Part shown: in pieces, positions 22,544 through 24,155 of the stretch
Numbering within the stretch: the first letter of the stretch is position 1
How the letters are laid out: each line of letters opens with the position of its first letter
Source: a virus
IMG/VR virus record: IMGVR_UViG_3300017971_000755
Coordinates: 1-24,155 of that record
DNA: 24,155 bases
Strand: one strand, 5' to 3'
Translations under genes and position numbers: made by a program
The notes under the pieces: generated by a model
Told to the model about the DNA's origin: nothing
Databases searched by the model: none
Seen by the model: only the letters and a program-made list of their open reading frames with translations

Positions 22544-23458
22544 ATGCGGATATTAGATTTGTATCAGGATTATTCGGTCGATCATATCACTGAAACCTCA
22601 AGACATCGACACGCTACCACAGGATGGGTGAATACACATTGTCCCTTTTGTGTAGGTAGTCATGATTATCATTTAGGATATTCCCTTGAAGATGATTACT
22701 TTAATTGCTGGCGTTGTGGTTTCCACAGAACGATTAAAGTAATCATCGAAATTTTGGACATCTCCTATGATGAAGCAAAAAAGGTAGTAAAACAGTACGG
22801 GGGGGATATTCAAATTTCTCATTCTGATCATTCTGAACCAGAAAAGAAACCATTTCGTTATCCATCAGGAACTACAGAACTATTGAACTACCACAAACAA
22901 TATCTTGAAGATAGAAAATACGATCCTAATCGCATTGTTACTTTATGGAATATAGCTGGAACAGGACCAAGCAGTTTTCTTGATGGAATAAATTACTCGA
23001 AACGAATTATTGCTCCCATACACTGGAAAACCAAGGCCGTCTCATTTCAAGCAAGAGCCTTGAATAGCCATACACAACCAAAATACAAAGCCTGTCCCAT
23101 AACCCGAGAATACATCCACCACCAACACATACTATACGGAATGCCCCAAAAGTGGACCTCACAAGGTATCTGTGTAGAAGGAATATTTGACGTCTGGAGA
23201 ATTGGGTATAAAGCATTCGGAGTATTCGGAATCAATTATACTCAACAGCAGATAGTAGAAATAGTAAAACATTTTGAGGAAATAATCATACTCTTTGATC
23301 CCGAACCACAGGCACAAATTCAGGCACGAAAACTGAAGAAAAATTTAGAGGCACATCGACTGAAAGTGTATATTGAAAACATCGACACAGATCCTGGTGA
23401 TTTAACTCAAGATGATGCCAATCATTTAGTTCGCCAACTCACGACCAAATTCAAATGA
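22544..23458 (+). CDS. DNA primase, CHC2 zinc finger and TOPRIM domain
   Basis: 304 residues, short compared with DnaG but usual for phage primases. The zinc finger is HCPFC (C33, C36) and NCWRCGFH (C55, C58). The linker ends in a segment IIAPIHWKTKAVSFQARAL (about 155-173) that matches the N-terminal part of the catalytic core. TOPRIM follows: GICVEGIFDVWRIG (E212) and IIILFDPEPQAQIQARKL, where D252-P-E254 replaces the usual D-x-D. It makes RNA primers for phage replication. The gap after the stop holds the G-run and Z-DNA-type tract described separately. Confidence 0.85.
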   Translation: MRILDLYQDYSVDHITETSRHRHATTGWVNTHCPFCVGSHDYHLGYSLEDDYFNCWRCGFHRTIKVIIEILDISYDEAKKVVKQYGGDIQISHSDHSEPEKKPFRYPSGTTELLNYHKQYLEDRKYDPNRIVTLWNIAGTGPSSFLDGINYSKRIIAPIHWKTKAVSFQARALNSHTQPKYKACPITREYIHHQHILYGMPQKWTSQGICVEGIFDVWRIGYKAFGVFGINYTQQQIVEIVKHFEEIIILFDPEPQAQIQARKLKKNLEAHRLKVYIENIDTDPGDLTQDDANHLVRQLTTKFK

Positions 23459-23515
23459 ACGACTCATTATCATATTCAATTGTATTTTGGAGTGAATACG
23501 AATTTGTTCCACGAA

Positions 23516-23622
23516 GGGGGGGTTGGAGGGGGTATATATGCATGCAATGACAATTAGAAAAACAAAGGCTGTTACCACACGTGCACGTGCAACGCATGCA
23601 CGCACGCACAAGCGTATGCGCA
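23516..23622 (+). other. G-run plus alternating purine-pyrimidine tract
   Basis: Seven G residues (23516-23522), TT, GGA and five more G residues (to 23532) are followed by TATATATGCATGC. From 23576 to 23622 purines and pyrimidines alternate with only two breaks (16, 19 and 11 bases), rich in CACG, GTGC and GCGC. This last part can adopt Z-DNA and also codes the N-terminus of the next gene. An origin-like element or a G-quadruplex is possible. Confidence 0.5.
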
Positions 23623-23939
23623 GACAGAGATGGTTTCCATGGAAGACCCAAGAATTCATTAAGATTTGGAACGAATGGACTGAATACAAAAAAGATCAGT
23701 TCGGATTTAGATACAAAAATCCAAAAAGTGAACAACGGGCATTAGACAATTTGTATAAAATTTCCAATCAGGATTTAGATACAGCCAAGGCCATTATCAT
23801 TCGCAGCATTGTGAACGGATGGAAGGGATTGTTTCAATTACAAACAGATGTTAAGTCACCAAACAATACCAACCGAGCAGGATCCCGTTACGGAAACACC
23901 AGTAAGAAGAAATATCGTAAACCAGACATAGAAGATTAA
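23538..23939 (+). CDS. Probable phage replication-associated protein
   Basis: 133 residues from the ATG at 23538, five bases after GGAGGGGG, one of the few Shine-Dalgarno-like leaders on this strand; a TTG at 23523 is less likely. The N-terminus is Arg, Thr and His-rich (TTRARATHARTHKRMRRQRW), coded by the alternating tract. The core, EFIKIWNEWTEYKKDQFGFR then KSEQRALDNLYKISNQDLDT and IIIRSIVNGWKGLFQL, follows the C-terminal pattern of phage replication proteins (W..W, then SEQ-AL-L, then I-SI-NGWKGLF). Between primase and a helicase-loader-like ATPase, a role as replisome organiser or helicase partner is likely. Confidence 0.6.
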   Translation: MHAMTIRKTKAVTTRARATHARTHKRMRRQRWFPWKTQEFIKIWNEWTEYKKDQFGFRYKNPKSEQRALDNLYKISNQDLDTAKAIIIRSIVNGWKGLFQLQTDVKSPNNTNRAGSRYGNTSKKKYRKPDIED

Positions 23940-23940
23940 T

Positions 23941-24155
23941 ATGAGAAACGAAAGAACATGGAGGGAAACTGTTATGCCCTCCGTAATACAAAAATTGTCT
24001 CCTCGTATTCAACGAGACCTCAAAATCATCCCCATCCCTACAAAACTCCCACAAATGTGTAATATGTACATTCATGGGGAAGTGGGAACAGGTAAAACCA
24101 TAGACGCCATAATGATGCTTCTTGGAGCGGCAATGGAACGATACCTACAAAATCG
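23941..24155 (+). CDS. P-loop ATPase, helicase-loader-like (3' end off window)
   Basis: The first 71 residues are visible. MYIHGEVGTGKTIDAIMML holds a Walker A motif (G-E-V-G-T-G-K-T), preceded by a helical N-terminus of about 45 residues (SPRIQRDLKIIPIPTKL). This arrangement is like DnaC/IstB-type AAA+ ATPases that load replicative helicases. Position after primase and the replication-associated protein supports this. Walker B and other motifs lie beyond the edge, so another P-loop ATPase class cannot be excluded. Confidence 0.6.
   Translation, partial: MRNERTWRETVMPSVIQKLSPRIQRDLKIIPIPTKLPQMCNMYIHGEVGTGKTIDAIMMLLGAAMERYLQN

Noticed and set aside
23516-23532. A classical three-quartet G-quadruplex
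   Set aside because: Only two long G tracts exist; four separate GGG runs cannot be formed, so only a weaker two-quartet form is possible.
1-24155. CRISPR array, insertion sequence or integrase
   Set aside because: No regularly spaced repeats of the right length and no transposase or recombinase motifs on either strand.

Overview
The window is a stretch of a tailed double-stranded DNA bacteriophage genome (Caudoviricetes). It splits into two divergent blocks. Bases 1 to about 16,140 carry packaging, virion and lysis genes, all on the minus strand. Bases about 16,690 to 24,155 carry early and replication genes, all on the plus strand. A spacer of roughly 550 bases between them holds the divergent control region. 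A Bacteroidetes host is likely. The only clean promoter I see (TTTG, 19 bases, TAAATTTG) fits the Bacteroidetes -33/-7 consensus. Most genes have A/T-rich leaders without Shine-Dalgarno sites, and several exported proteins have signal peptides. No integrase, repressor or other lysogeny gene is visible, but the window is partial.

Minus strand in transcription order: small and large terminase; four small proteins, two of them beta-rich and probably virion parts; two long LamG/beta-module fibre-like proteins and a third beta-rich adhesin-like protein; a signal-peptide protein; a small tail-anchored protein, a DUF5675 endolysin-like protein and a holin-like membrane protein (lysis cassette); a terminator-like hairpin; another membrane protein; then portal (DUF1073 type), Mu F-like head morphogenesis protein, a family 2 glycosyltransferase, a class I methyltransferase-like protein and a DUF2213 head-maturation protease that runs off the left edge. 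Inside the protease frame lies an ATG preceded by a 14-base perfect anti-Shine-Dalgarno complement, which suggests a nested scaffold gene. Major capsid and tail genes are presumably beyond the left edge.

Plus strand: three small unknown proteins, a DUF932-like protein, a DUF2786-like protein, a very basic small protein, an HExxH putative metallopeptidase, two tiny proteins, a SNF2 helicase with a DUF6011-type zinc ribbon and HARP-like domain, a lone sigma-70 region 2-like protein, a CHC2/TOPRIM primase, a probable replication-associated protein and the start of a P-loop ATPase resembling a helicase loader.

The most unusual feature is a 14-base box (ATGTCAAACCAAAA) in four identical copies, each ending 8 to 11 bases before the start codon of an early gene that opens a new cluster. 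Each copy follows a stretch able to form hairpins. One of these stretches carries a perfect tRNA T-arm, acceptor 3' strand and CCA. Together they look like a shared leader system for early gene expression that I cannot match to a known family.
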